Source: Chondrilla cf. caribensis
Lineage: Eukaryota > Porifera > Demospongiae > Chondrillida > Chondrillidae
NCBI GenBank assembly: GCA_964020155.1
Contig: OZ026563.1
Coordinates: 2,415,940-2,479,939 of the forward strand
DNA: 64,000 nt
Direction of reading: 5' to 3'
Shown here: positions 22,339 to 35,800 of the stretch, piece after piece
Layout of the letters: each line of letters starts with the position of its first letter
Position numbering within the stretch: the first letter of the stretch is position 1
Made by a program: the position numbers and the translations under genes
Notes under the pieces: generated by a model
What the model was told of the DNA's origin: nothing
Databases searched by the model: none
What the model saw: the letters and a program-made list of their open reading frames with translations, nothing else

Positions 22339-23531
22339 TTAAATTGAATATTGACAGTGAATTAAGCATAAAATGTACACTTGTTGTATTACTTTAGCAT
22401 CATTTATCCTCTCCCAAAATAAATCGGTTGCATATTTATACAGCCTCATGTCTAGTTGGTTCTTCTTAATCACAAGAGAGGTTTCTTCATCCGAGTACAA
22501 AGTTGTCCTGTTTTTTGGTGTTTTTTGAGTAAAAGGGCGTACAAAGCGAACACCAAAGGTGTACTCAAACAGCATCTGACTCTTGTACTGAAATTCTTGC
22601 AGGGCAAAATATGACAATTTGTTTGAGGCTGTTTATTGCACTAGACCGTAAAATTTCCTCTTTCTGGTATGTCGTGAAACTTTTATCACATGGAACCAGT
22701 GACCAATCTGCTAACATGAATGTTTGCCGGTTTCCAGCAGGGTTGAAAGGACACTTTAGAAACTGTTTGAAAGACAGCGTTGTTGAATTCACACCATAAA
22801 GTTGAAAACACTGGAAAAAAACGGACAAATCTGTCATTACACGAATCAACAGAACAGGACAAATCCCATCCATGTCCAAAGGAGCAATGCAAGTGTTCAT
22901 ATTCACTGAAGTAGCGATCAACAGGGTTCCTCATTACGGTCACATATTTGTACACACGGTTAGTCGTGTTATATGTTTACTCATAGACATCGGGTACACA
23001 ATCTTGGAGCATAGTCCAGTCTGCGTGTACGCCACACTTCCAACCGGTGGTGTACCTTGAAAACAGCCACATGTCCTTTCCCAGACGTCTAGGACACGTA
23101 CACATATGTACGAGTTGACTGTGTCCTCTTTGCGATACTGTGAAAGGATTTATCGGATGTCGTACCTGCAGGCTTTTAGGCTCGAGTTAGGCTCCAGTTC
23201 TAGGCCAACATAAACAAGGTGTGGGGAGTATCAGATCTAAAAGGTGGAGTCCGAACAATGAGCCAGAAGTCTTCTGAATGTGGAGAAATACCATGACGTC
23301 TCTGTCCTCGAAGTTAAACTTCGTGCTGTTGCTGCTAGCGCGGACCGTTGATTCTTCAGACACCGAACGGTTAAAGGACTCTACTTTTACGGGGATCCAT
23401 AACGATGGCATTTCACTCCGGTATACAAAATCGATACGCATCCATAGCTGATTATGAGTGAATGCGATTAGCGATGTTACCAGAATTGTACTGAGGAGAT
23501 TGATGGCAGACACCTTCCTTTTTCTTTTCAT
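22339..23531 (-). pseudogene. Heparan-sulfate 6-O-sulfotransferase-like gene, unit 1, broken
   Basis: Reading from 23531 leftward: a basic start and hydrophobic segment (MKRKRKV, then a signal anchor of the type II Golgi kind), a PAPS-binding motif FLHIQKTSGS (family QKTGG), CTCPRRPGKDTWLFSR, a tract with VMRNPVDRYFSE, NRQTFMLADWSLVPC, and a C-terminal block PFTQKTPKNRTTLYSDEE. This order is that of HS6ST, which 6-O-sulfates heparan sulfate in the Golgi. The frame is broken: TAA at 23187-23189, a frame change at a poly-T/CCAG stretch near 22812-22820, and another near 22610. One or two of these could be introns, since the poly-T site looks like an acceptor and both copies share it. A possible poly(A) signal (AATAAA on the minus strand) is at 22239-22244. 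Confidence 0.65.
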
Positions 23532-23829
23532 GGTGTTTCTTCCTTGGTCTGAGACATATCCAGTCTAGTTAGTTAACTGACTGGAAGGACATCTGATCAC
23601 CGCAGTTGTAAAATGTCTGCTCCTTTGTCCATCAAACGCCCAGAAGGCGTGGAGGTGGTGTGGTAAGACGCCTTCACGGCAATTTCTGCGAAACGGCGAC
23701 GTTCCTGGAACGAAAAGTACTTGGAACGAAAAGTCGTTTTCTCTTTCACTTTGTGAAGAGTTTATCCTCAAGGAGTAAGACTCAAGGAGAATCGAATAAG
23801 CTATCTCTACTGCAAAAGTAGCGTCAACC
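23532..23829. promoter_or_regulatory. Divergent promoter region of sulfotransferase-like gene and copy 2
   Basis: These 298 bp separate the start codons of the minus-strand pseudogene and copy 2. TTCCTGGAA at 23702-23710 fits the STAT/GAS pattern TTCN3GAA. TTTTCTCTTTCAC at 23737-23749 reads on the other strand as GTGAAAGAGAAAA, which fits the IRF/ISRE pattern GAAANNGAAA. Two copies of TTGGAACGAAAAG-like sequence flank them. No clear TATA box is seen. Motif matches this short can occur by chance; their closeness to the start (about 80-130 bp) and retention in unit 3 are what make them notable. Confidence 0.5.
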
Positions 23830-26800
23830 ATGAGCGAGGCGAGCTCTGGTGATTCAGACGAAGAACCAGGTAAGAAATTGTGTACTGATCTGCATGCATA
23901 AGCACGAGTTGAAATAGTTCTATGTTTCAACTGTCCCTATTCAGGTCGTTTTGGCACTCGTCAGGCTCGCCTAACAACTCGTCTGAAGAAGATTTTATCA
24001 GATTACCCACCAGGAGCCCAAATACTAAAGGTATAGGTCTGCCTTATTCTGATCTGTTGCATGGGACTCAATGAGTAGCACACATCACGGTGCTTGTGTG
24101 GATTGCATTGACCAATATTCGCCATTCTATTTGGTATAGGAGTTGATCCAAAACGCCGACGATGCTGGTGCTACAAAGGTAGCTTTCCTGATTGATCCAA
24201 GAACACACCCAAACGAGGACTTACTGATGAAGTCTTTGTCAGAACTTCAAGGACCTGGTCTCCTAGCTTGGAACAATGCATCATTTGAAAAGGGAGACTG
24301 GACCAATATCGGAAGACTGGATAAGAGTTCCAAGGAGGGGAAAATTCTGAAAGTAGGGCGATTTGGGATTGGATTCCAGTCAGTCCATCATATCACAGGT
24401 GAATACAATATGCGCCTTTGAATAATGGCAATCAGAAGCTATTACTTGCAGACTAAGATAGTACGAATTAAGCATGAGTAATAGATAATAATAGATAATA
24501 GATAATAATAGATAATATTAGAGTAATTTGTTTCATTGAAGCCACATCTGTTACAATGGGATTCAGTAAAAACTAATTTGAAGGTGCTAAACAAACAATG
24601 ATTTTAAATACTAAGTCTTGTAGAACTGCTGTATAGTCAGTCTCCTCTCCAGATCTCCCCCTACTGTACAGTGGCCTGGCATAATTGCTCAATATTTTGA
24701 CTAAACATTACAGTATAGAACATAACATAGCATGACCCCTCCAAATTTGTGTGAAATAAAATGACGAAGGTTCATTATCTGATATTCACTCATAATAATA
24801 TTCATGACCATGTTGTCATCAGTACTCTACAAAATTATGCATTGACCGTGGGGAATAGAGGAGTTAGCTGTGCCTTGTATTCCGTTTCTGTATATAATAT
24901 TATAACCAGGGTTCCGTATGTACATTTGAGATGGTGAACAGCCATTTTGGGGAAGAGCATAGGAATGGGGAAGAACACAAATGATAGTGATCAGATTCTG
25001 TTCACAGTGTTGGGATGAGTAGGAGGAGTCAGCCTCATATTTTGGTTGGTCAAGACCAAAAGTGCTCATGAAATCGTGAAATTGGCTCTGGTTGGGCATT
25101 CATTATGGTGTACAACATTGCTTTCTATCATTTAAATATGTTTTGAAGGTCATTAACAGTCTATGAGCACAATAACAGATTGGAGTGAAAAATAAAACAA
25201 TTAGAGCTCTATAATGAAGAAACTAAAAATAAAGAAGATTCTCAATACCCACGTTTTTTCAACACACATGAATTTATTTTTGCAATTCTGAATTGTGTGC
25301 TACATGTAATTACACATATAAAATTGGGAGTCTCTTATCCCATTGCTAGAGTATCTGTGCATCAACCGAGTGAATAATGCCCCAAATAAAGAATAGAGGC
25401 AATAAACATTACATACTGTATGACAGGGAATTCAGATTGTATTGTATCATGTTATTTCCAATTCCATATAATGACCAATGTTTGACTTTTAGTTTTAGCA
25501 CTGGACTTAGCATGAACCAAGTGAATAAGGCCCCCAAAAAAGAATAGAGGCATATTAAATGTTACATACTGTGTAGCAGGAAATTTGATGGGAATCATGT
25601 TTTGGAAATTTTCTGGGAATTCAGACTTTTTGAAGGCAAAACTTCAAGTGTGCGTACCAGTAAAACACATAATCTATTATCATAGCAGTAATATTATGCC
25701 TATGCCTATACTTATAATATTATATATACCTATGCATAGAACTGTACATCATACTCATACCGTATTTTAATCAACCATTTGAAAGAAGTAAATTTTAATT
25801 TTCATTTCTTTCTTTTTCACAGATATTCCCATTATTATCAGTGGTAACACAGTTGGCATCATTGATCCCCATACCCACTTTTTATGTGACATGGAATCGG
25901 AAGAAGAATCCAGTACTGGGAAGAGATTTCCTCTCCGTAAGGTTAATTGTCACAAGGATCAGTTTGCACCCTTTGAAAATCTCTTTGGATTTACATCCGA
26001 CACAAGCCACTACAATGGGACATTGTTTCGTTTTCCCTTCAGGAGGACCTCGTACCATAAAACCTTCTCAAAGAAGGAGCTGAAGTCAAAGATTTCAGAC
26101 AAAATATTTACAGCAGAAGGAGCAGTACAGGAGCTCTTTGATACTCTCTATGAAGAGGCTGCACATCTACTGTTATTTCTGAAATCCATAGAGTCTGTTG
26201 AACTGTTCACCTGGGACACAGCCGAGAATAAGATGAAACTGTTTCTTCAAATTTGGCTTTCAGACAGCTGTCTTCCCCGTATTAGACAGTTTCGCCAGAC
26301 CTGCCAAAACAGTTGTCAGTTCGATCGGTCAACCACTGTACTGGCAACCTGTTGTGTGTGTCTCCTCTCACAATCAACTCAGAAGCTGTTCAATTGGCTG
26401 TTGTGCAGCACTGTTGGCAGCTCTGATGCCAAGCTACTGGAGTTAGCCGCTAAGCTGAAGGTTACTCCATGGTCTGCTGTTGCTGCTCCCTTGCCGTTGT
26501 CAGTAACTGTGGAGTATATTGCTAAATCCCACCTTGTCTCACCTCAAATGAATAGTGAGACAGTCATGCAGACATTGTCCCACCATTTCAGGACCCCTGC
26601 AGAGATTGCAGATGACTGGAGACCTCCAAAAGAGCAAGAAATCGGGTACCCTTTCTGCTTCCTCCCTTTGAAGGACCCCACAGGTCTTCCTGTCCAAGTC
26701 CATGGCTACTTTCGTGTTTCCAGCAACCGTCGTAGTATTGAATGGCCTTCTCAAGGTAATACTGGTGACGAAGCTGTTTGGAACAAACACCTAGTGCAGA

Positions 26801-29800
26801 TGTCACTGGTACCCTCATATGCTATTATTTTGGCTGCAAAGTCCTTCCTCTTCACCTACTCAAGACCGTCGACCGACGATCATTGTGATCCGTACTCCTG
26901 GTGGCCCTTGGAAAAAGAAATACGAAACAGCCCTGTGTGGAGGGATATCCTCGAACCAGCCAATCTCTTACCATTCATGCGTGGGCTCAAGCTCTTTTGG
27001 AGTCCTTCTAACGGTGGTCAGTGGATCAAGGGTTCTGATGCTGTTATAGTGACAGAAGGCACTCCACTTCTTATTGCTCACTTACTGATTTCCTTTGGCT
27101 GTCCAATTGTGAATCTACCTTCTCCAGTTAAAGAAACATTCAACTCCTTGGAAGGTGTAGATGTACTTGAGAAGGTTACACCACAATACGTACGAAAGCA
27201 ACTGAAGACAAAGCAAAACCAATGCCCAAGAGACTTTGACCTCCTCGTTGCTGTACTAGAGTACATCATATCTGATCTAAAAAATGACTATTCAGTTCTT
27301 GAAGGCATCCCTGTCATCCCTGTAGCTAATTCGGAGTCTGCACCTGTATCGTTTTGTAGGTCGTACCCATCTGGGACCACTGAAAGAATATTCATTGTCA
27401 CTGATCCTGATGTATACAGGCTTCTCCCAAATCTTAAAGATAAGATGATTTCTCCTGACTTACCCAATTATCTTGCTAGTATATTCCTGAAGATTGCACG
27501 TTTGGGAATGTACACATTAGTAGAAGCCATGCCAGATGAAATCTGTCCACAACTTATCTCCGAATCAATGAGCAAGTGGATAGGACAGCAGTCCAACAGA
27601 GTAAAGTGGACACCAGGAAGGAATGGTATGCCTGGGAAGGACTGGCTGGAGCTGCTGTGGAAGTGGATCCATAAGAATGACATGCCCCTGCTTCTATTGA
27701 AGGGATTGCCAATTATTCCTCTACAGTCAATAGATGTTGTTACGTCATCTTCTCTGGACTTGGTCTCCACTGACACAAATTTGCTCTGTTTGAGACGTAC
27801 TGCACAGAGTGATGGTGTGTCAGAAGAAATATACAAAATAGCACAAACATTGGGGTGTACTCTCATTGACCACTCCAGCATTTTTGTACACCACACAGAA
27901 GAACTGGAACAGTTCCTCCCTACAATGACTCCACAATCACTGTTCAGTAAAATGAGGTCCATGCCACGGATCATCAACAAAGTTATGTCTTTGGGAAATG
28001 AGGACAAGAATATCCTGAGGACATTTCTCTTTCAGATGCTAGTCCATATATCTCAAGTTCAGTTGCCTCGGGAACTATTGGACTTCTTGAAATCTTTACC
28101 ATTTTTTGCTGCAGGAGTTGGTGCGTCGTCTATTTCCTATGTCAGCCTTTATGATCCTACCGTCATTTTCCCTCCTTATGACGCCAGTAACTTTCCTAGT
28201 GATGTTCACTTTCCACCCACAGTCCTCCGAGTTTCACCATCAGATAGGACTGCCTACAAGACACTGATAGAGAAAGCAGAATCTTGTAGTCACTTTATTA
28301 CTGAGTGTTATGGACCATTTGCAATGAATCTCACTTGTGCTATGAAGACCAAGGCCTTCATCTGGATATTACAGCAGTATCGTTTAACTAGGGATCAGGA
28401 TTTGAAGAAGTTTTTACATGGAACAAAATTTCTACTTTCGATGGGTGGAGTTTCCAAAAGAGCTGACCAGTTGTATGATCCTGATGATGAGACACTGGCT
28501 AATATGTTCTTCGAATCACAGTCTTCCTACCCAGCGTCTGAATTCCGTCCTTTTCTCCCCGAACTAAGAGAGATTGGACTCCTGACATGGCAGTTAGTAA
28601 AGAACGATCCAGATGTATTTGAAAAGTTTATCACAAAAAGGGCACGAGCAATATCAACAAGTTTGCCATGTAACTATGTTGAAGCCAAAGAATGTTCAAA
28701 GAATATTTTGAAGGCATTACTCATTAAAAATTACCACACAATTTTGCCTAAGCTGAAGGAAATCAACTTCCTTGCCTGTGAAGCCAATCCTCCTCAAAAC
28801 TATCCTTTAGAGCTACCTTGGGCAGGAGCAGGAATGCCTCCTTTCCTGAAACCAGTATCCATGTGTACAGGTGGTAGATTTGACCAAATGGCCCATCTAA
28901 TTGGATCGTCTAGTCCACTACTGTCATCAGAGTATGTGGAAACTGTTGCTCAGCTTTATCATAAGGAAGGTTTCAAGGGCTTCTTGAAGACTAACAAAAT
29001 GGGTGCTGTCTGCAAGCACCTCACCAATATTGTATCTCTCCCTAAAGCAGTGCATCAGAGGTGTGGAACTTACATCACGGAATCGATGGAGGATATATGC
29101 AGATACTTGAGCAAGAATTTGTCTGCCATCAGTCAACATCCTGTACCACGCAAATTGTGGCATGAAGGCTTGTATATGTTTTTACCATTTGAAAAGGTTA
29201 CAAAAGAAGCAGGTGTAATAGTTTCCCTTGCTCCATACCTATACAGTCTCAGGGACATACCAGGAGCTCTAAAGTATGGAGAGCTGTGGGATGCCATGAA
29301 TATGAAGACAAAACCAATTCCATCAGACTATAGTCAGGTGTTAAAGGACATTAAAGACAAAGCAGCTGCTAGTGATCAAACTCTTTCAGATAATCAGGTC
29401 ACTATGGTTATTAACACTTTACAGTACCTTCGTAAACAGTCATTCTCAGGAAACATCCTAATACCCACTGCTGATGGACGTTTGCTATCAATGCGTGAAT
29501 GCACTTATGATGACCGAAGCCTATCTGATGAGAAGCAGAGTTTACTCACTACTCACAAGGATATTATATTCACACACAGGGATATCTCCAAAGCTATTGC
29601 CACACACTTCAAAGTCCCTTTTCTATCAAGTAAAATTGCCAAACCAAAAGGATTCAAAATAAAGAGTAATGTATACTTTGAAGGTCAGGAAATCCTCCTC
29701 ACAAGGCGAATCAGTAACATCATTAAGGACTATGAGGACAGAATCGATGTATTCAAGGAACTGATCCAGAATGCCGATGATGCTGGTGCTACAGAAGTGA

Positions 29801-32800
29801 AGTTCTTGATTGACTGGAGAGAGCATCCAACAGAGAACCTGATGTCAGCAGGCATGAAGCACTGGCAAGGACCAGCACTGTATGCTTACAATGACAGTGT
29901 TTTCACAGATGAAGATTTTGAGTATATCAAAAGAGTAGAAGGTGGCATGAAACTGAAAGATCCCAATAAAATTGGTAAAATTGGTAGATTTGGTGTTGGT
30001 TTCTGTTGTACCTACCAATTGACCGACGTCCCCAGCTTTGTCAGTGGAAGGCAGTTGGTGGTATTCGATCCACATCGGCGTTACCTTAGGGAATGTGCAC
30101 CAGACCAAACTGGGATCAGGATTGACTATGTGGCCGAAAATACTGATATGATGTCATTCTATAAGGACCAATTAGTGCCATTTCAAGATGTATTCGGGTG
30201 TAATGTACTAGCTCTACCTAGTGATGTGGAAGAAGGTTATCCCCACACTCTCTTCAGGTTCCCATTCCGAACACAGTCCACACCAAGGTCTGACATCTGT
30301 GGCAAGGTATTTGATGAAAAAACAGCCTGTAAATGGAAGGAGTCTTTCAGAAGATCAGCAGAAAGAATGCTGGTGTTTCTTCGACATGTCAACAAAGTAG
30401 AGCTTTATGAAGTGGAAAAGGGATCATCTGTTGCTACCATGGAGTGTATCTACTCAGTAACTTCAACAATTGAGAAACACAGTGGTTCTTTAGATCTAGT
30501 ACAAGAATACAGACTGTCATTGAAGCCACAATCAACAATGGAACGAAAAGGAATGAAAATCAAGAGAGTTTCCATTAAAGTGTTCGGAGGTTCAGACATT
30601 CTGCAATCTGAAAAATCAAAAGATGTTAAAGGCATATCCCATGATTCGCACAATCTGTGGATGGTATCATCTGCCTTGGGTAGAGGTGATAGTCTGAAAA
30701 TGGCACGCAGTATCTATGGCAAATCTCAATGCTTGATACCTTTAGCTGAAGTAGCAGTCACAGTAAGGAGAGAGGGCTCTCTGTTAATCCCAGAACCTTG
30801 TACAGGTCAAGTCTTCTGCTTTCTACCACTCCCTGTAACCACTGACCAGAAATGTTTGATTAATGGCTACTTTGATGTGTCTTCTAGTCGTCGCAACCTC
30901 CTCCACCTACAAGCTGGGCAGCTGGAAGAGAAGAATGATGACCACCTGTGGAACCGCTCTCTCATCCAGGATGCACTGTCAGAGGCATTTGGCAACATGT
31001 TGGTTGACCTTCAAACATGCAACTGTGATAACATTCAGTTACCAGACAGCTTCTTGGACAGCTATTACTCTATTTGGCCCATTTTAAACTCTTACGATGA
31101 TATCAGTAGAGAGTTGAAGGGTAAATTTGTTCAAAGGCAATTGCTGTCTCCTGTATCACGACCATTATTCTTCACACAGTCGTGTAAGTGGAGCAGTTGT
31201 GATTTTGTCTCTGTACTGAGTCGATCTTTCCTGCCAACCTTGACTAAAGCAGCAGTCCCTGATGCTGTGAGAATAATGATGGATTATGGATGCAAACAAG
31301 TGGCATTAAATGTACCAGAAGAAATACTGACAATGCTACAAGGAGACATTGATGTGATTGAGCCCATCATGTACATCCAAGATGTATTGCTGCCTAATCT
31401 TGAGCAAATTGGAAACGATGACAAAGAAATGAGAGATAAACAAATTGGGTTCTTGCTGCGAAGGTTCAGAGCACTAGAAAGTGAAGATGAAGGGCTGACC
31501 GATCTGATGAGGAGCTACTGTTGCATTCCTACCAAGCCACATGGTACTTTGAAGAAACCAACAGATCTCATCAACAGCAATAAATCTCAACTTGCTGATC
31601 TCTATGATGTAGAGGAAGAAAGATTTCCATTAAAACATTTGCTTCAGCGCAAGGAACAAGTAAAGACTCTGCTTCAACTGGGAATGGCTGAATCCATATT
31701 GAATGATGCTGATGTCATTGACAGAGCGAACACAGTTCAAGTGATAGCCTCCCAGCACAGTGTAGAGAGGGCTAGGACAAGGAGTGAGAAACTACAGGAC
31801 TATATGATCAAGATTGATTACCTTTCTGAAGAAGTCAAAGCAAAACTGAAGGATGTCCCTTTCCTTCCAGTAAAGCAGCGACCTCCTAACATCAGTGTAC
31901 CATGGTGTGGTGATAGTTGTTTTGGAGCATCATTTCAAATGTTTGATAAAGAACACATGGAGCTCATTTTCACTACAGGTGTTGTTGCTGATTGTAAGTC
32001 AGAGATTTATAGCACCCTGCAGTTCCGACCCTCTCCCAGCGTGGAAGATGTTATCCATCATCTGAAAGCTCTGCATGAATGGGAAAAGGACCACAGTTCA
32101 CTCCAAGAAGAAGACAGAGCTTTCATTTCCAAAAGTGTGCATTCTGTTTATGGCTTCTTGGACTGGTTCATAAGGGGCATGTCTTCTGAACAGCCTCTGC
32201 AGCCTGTTGCTAACATACAGTTTGACAGTGTCTGGAATGAAACCACTGGAACTTTTGTGCCAATCAAAAATTTGGCAATGAAATCATCCATTGGTATATC
32301 CTTGGCTCCTTATCGTCTGACAGAAAATGAAATGCCGGTGTTAACAAAGTATAGTCTCCTTTGGGAATTTCTAAATATTCAAAAACTATTATCTGTGCAA
32401 GATTGTATGTCTATACTTGAAGAAATGGCTGCTTCTAAGGAAGAGTTGAATAAATCGATGATTACTGGTATTTTTCAGTACCTTTATAAGAGCAAGGAAC
32501 TAAATGATGAACAAAAAAACAGTCTATTGTTACCTACAACAATGTCAACTCTTGAGCAATGCAAGCTATGTTGCTATGATGACCGTCACTGGAATGAACG
32601 CAAGGGGGGTTCTCATCTTCTCAAGAAGTACACTTTTGTTGACTCGCTTATCGTGTCACAACCACTAGCAGAATATTTTGGTGTTCGTCCAATATCCAAT
32701 ATGTTAGGGAATCCCGAGATACTCCGAATAAGGTATGAGGAAGAAGGTCAAATGCTTCCTGTTTCTCGAAGGATTAACAGAATTTTGACTGAGTATAAAG

Positions 32801-35800
32801 AAGTGAACGATGTGTTCAAGGAGCTGATCCAGAATGCTGATGATGCTGGTGCTACAGAAGTGAAGTTCTTGGTGGACTGGAGACAACATCCTATAGAGAC
32901 CCTCTTCAAAGAAGAAATGAGACACTGGCAAGGACCAGCACTGTATGCCTACAACAACAGTGTATTCACAGATGAAGACTTCAAGAACATCTATGAATTG
33001 GAAGGAGCCACTAAGAAAGATGATACAACAGCAATTGGACGTTTTGGTCTTGGATTCTGTACCACTTATCATATAACTGATGTTCCAAGTTTTGTTAGCA
33101 AAGACAAAATCATTTTCCTTGATCCACTTTTGAAGCACTTACCTAGAGACAGAGGTGGAGGGGGGATACGTTTTGACTTTTCAACTCAAAGTGATATAAT
33201 AGAAGAATTCTACCATGATCAAATGCTGCCATTTGAAGGTGTATTTGGCTGCAAAATACTCGGATCAACTGTAGAATACAATGGTACATTGTTCAGATTT
33301 CCATTTAGAACAGAAGCACAAAGTGGCAGTGAATTAAGTCAAGTGACATTTAATAATCAGAAGATCAAGGAAATGAAGGAGTCTTTCATGTCCTCAGCTC
33401 ACCTGCTGCCTGTGTTCTTACAACATGTGAAGAAGATTGAGTTGTGGGAGTTGGAGGGGAATGATAAAGATCCCCAAAATATGGAGATGGTGTTGTCTGT
33501 GGAACGTGATACACCTCGTTCATTCCAACCACTGGAAGTGTTCAAAGACAATGTAGAGAGTGGTTCCCTCCCACTGTACTCAGCAACAGAGCATTTCAGT
33601 GTAATTGCTAGAAGGATGGATCAAGAAGGGACTCAACCTGCTGTCTGTGAGTCAAGGGAGAAGTGGATTGTTGCATCAGCTCTTGCCAGACCTGGTTCAC
33701 AATCATGGAACTATGCCTGCTCCCACAAAAATGATGGACTTGCTCCTCTCACTGAGGTGGCAATCTCCACAAAGGGAGAGTCAATGATTCCCAACCTACG
33801 TAGTACAGGACGTGTCTACTGCTTCCTTCCACTGCCCATTGTCATCAACGATCTACCGTGTATGATAAACGGATGTTTTGCTGTTCCTTCAAACCGTTGC
33901 ACCTTAGAAGATCTGGAAAATGAGGATCGCAATGTGTGGAATCACTTTCTTATTGAAGAAGTACTTGTTGAAGCCTACCTGTCTCTACTGCATTACTTAA
34001 CAACCATTATACCAACAGAGGAAGCTATTTGGGAGGAATCATTAAATGCATACTACAAACTGTGGCCAATAGCTTGTTTGAGCCATCCTCTCAGCAAGGA
34101 ACTGGGTGAAGGCTTCTTGACAGCTTTAAAGTCCTGCAAACTCCCATTGGCAAACATCCCATTAGAACCAGGACGGTGGCTACCTGTCAATCAAGTGAAG
34201 ATTTTAGAAGAGTCTTTCTATGAGAAAGTGTTGTCACCCATTCGGAATGACATCCTGAAGGTACTGCTAGACAGGGACTACAAAGTTTCTGAATTCACTC
34301 CGGACATTAGAAATTCAGTAATCACTCACTCTGTAGTGTCTATTATCACCTTCTCTACATATTGTGATGATGTTCTGTTGAGCAATTGGCATATGGACGA
34401 TGCTGAACTGGGAGCTAATCAGCTTTTTTATGTTCTGAAACATTTCAAGGCATTGAAAGAAGGGCAAGAATGGCTGAAAGAGCTTCTAAAGACCTCTGTT
34501 TGTGTCCCTTGTGAGCCTGATGGTACAAGATGTCTTCCCACCACACTCATCTGTCCTAAAGGAATGCTTAAAGAGTTGTACCATGTGGAGGAGGGACGGT
34601 TTCCACTACCTGAATTCCTCAAGGATGATGATGTTAAGGAGACTCTTATAAATCTTGGAATGTCTCGGTATGAACTGAGAGATGAAGATGTTGTTGAAAG
34701 AGCACATACAATTCAAACGCTGCCACATGATCAAGCTCTAGAAAGATCCAACAGTCTCATCACTTACCTCATGTCTGTTCACTGTCGAGAACTGTTGAAA
34801 GCATATTCAATATCTGCTTCAGACAAACCTATACAGCACCCTTTTCCTGCACTATTGTTTGATGTTCACTTTTTGCCTGTTTTACAAAGACCAAAGGGTA
34901 CATCTATTCCTTGGTTTGGAGACAATCATTACTTCGCCTCTCCAAATGATCTCAATTGTCTTTCATCTTCATACAAAACATTTACCAATGGTCTTATTTT
35001 GGATTATGATGGTTCTGAGCTTCAAAAACTTTTTGATTTCAAAGTGCCAAGCCTAAATGATGTACAACAGAATTTTGAGGCCATAATCTGTTGGGCAGAG
35101 CAACATGGGGACAGTCTCATATCAGAAGCTGATACATTATTCCTTAATAAAGTGATGCCAAAGATCTACACTTATTTCAGTGATCCAGACGGTACGCTTA
35201 TGGATTCCAAGTACTTTTCAAAGTTAGGCAGTCGACCTTGTATCTGGCAAAATGTGGAATACAATGGAGTACCGGTTTCAAAGTTTCTTTCTCCATCTCA
35301 AGTGGTTAGCTCTAAGGCTCATCTTAGAATCAGTTACTATCCATATTTGGTCAAGCTGAGCCCTGAAAATGAGAGATATGCAACTCTTTTCCATGCATTT
35401 GGCGTCAAAGAGTCTATTTCAGCTCAACAAATACCAAATGTACTTAAAAACATCACTGATGATATGGATAACACTCCTATCACAACTGCTGATGGTCTAT
35501 TGGACTTTGTTGCCAGTATTGCACATCTCTTAGCTCATCTTCCTGATTCTGACTTAATGGATTTGAAAGACAATAATTATGTTATATATCTTCCTAATGA
35601 AGAGGGTATTATGAAAGAAAGTTTTCAAATGGCATATAAGGAAAGTGTGGCCTCAGATTCTAGTTTTTTCCCTGATGAACTGATGAAAGGGTGCACTCAG
35701 TTTGTACATTCTCAAATTCCAAAACAAGATGCTAAGTTGCTGGGAGTTGAGGATTTGCTCTCCAGGATTATGAGTCAGTTTGAAGATAATGAATTTCTGA

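Noticed and set aside
24827..25099. 90-codon minus-strand frame in intron 3, shared by copies 2 and 3
   Set aside because: The corresponding intron in copy 1 does not keep the frame and no family is recognised.
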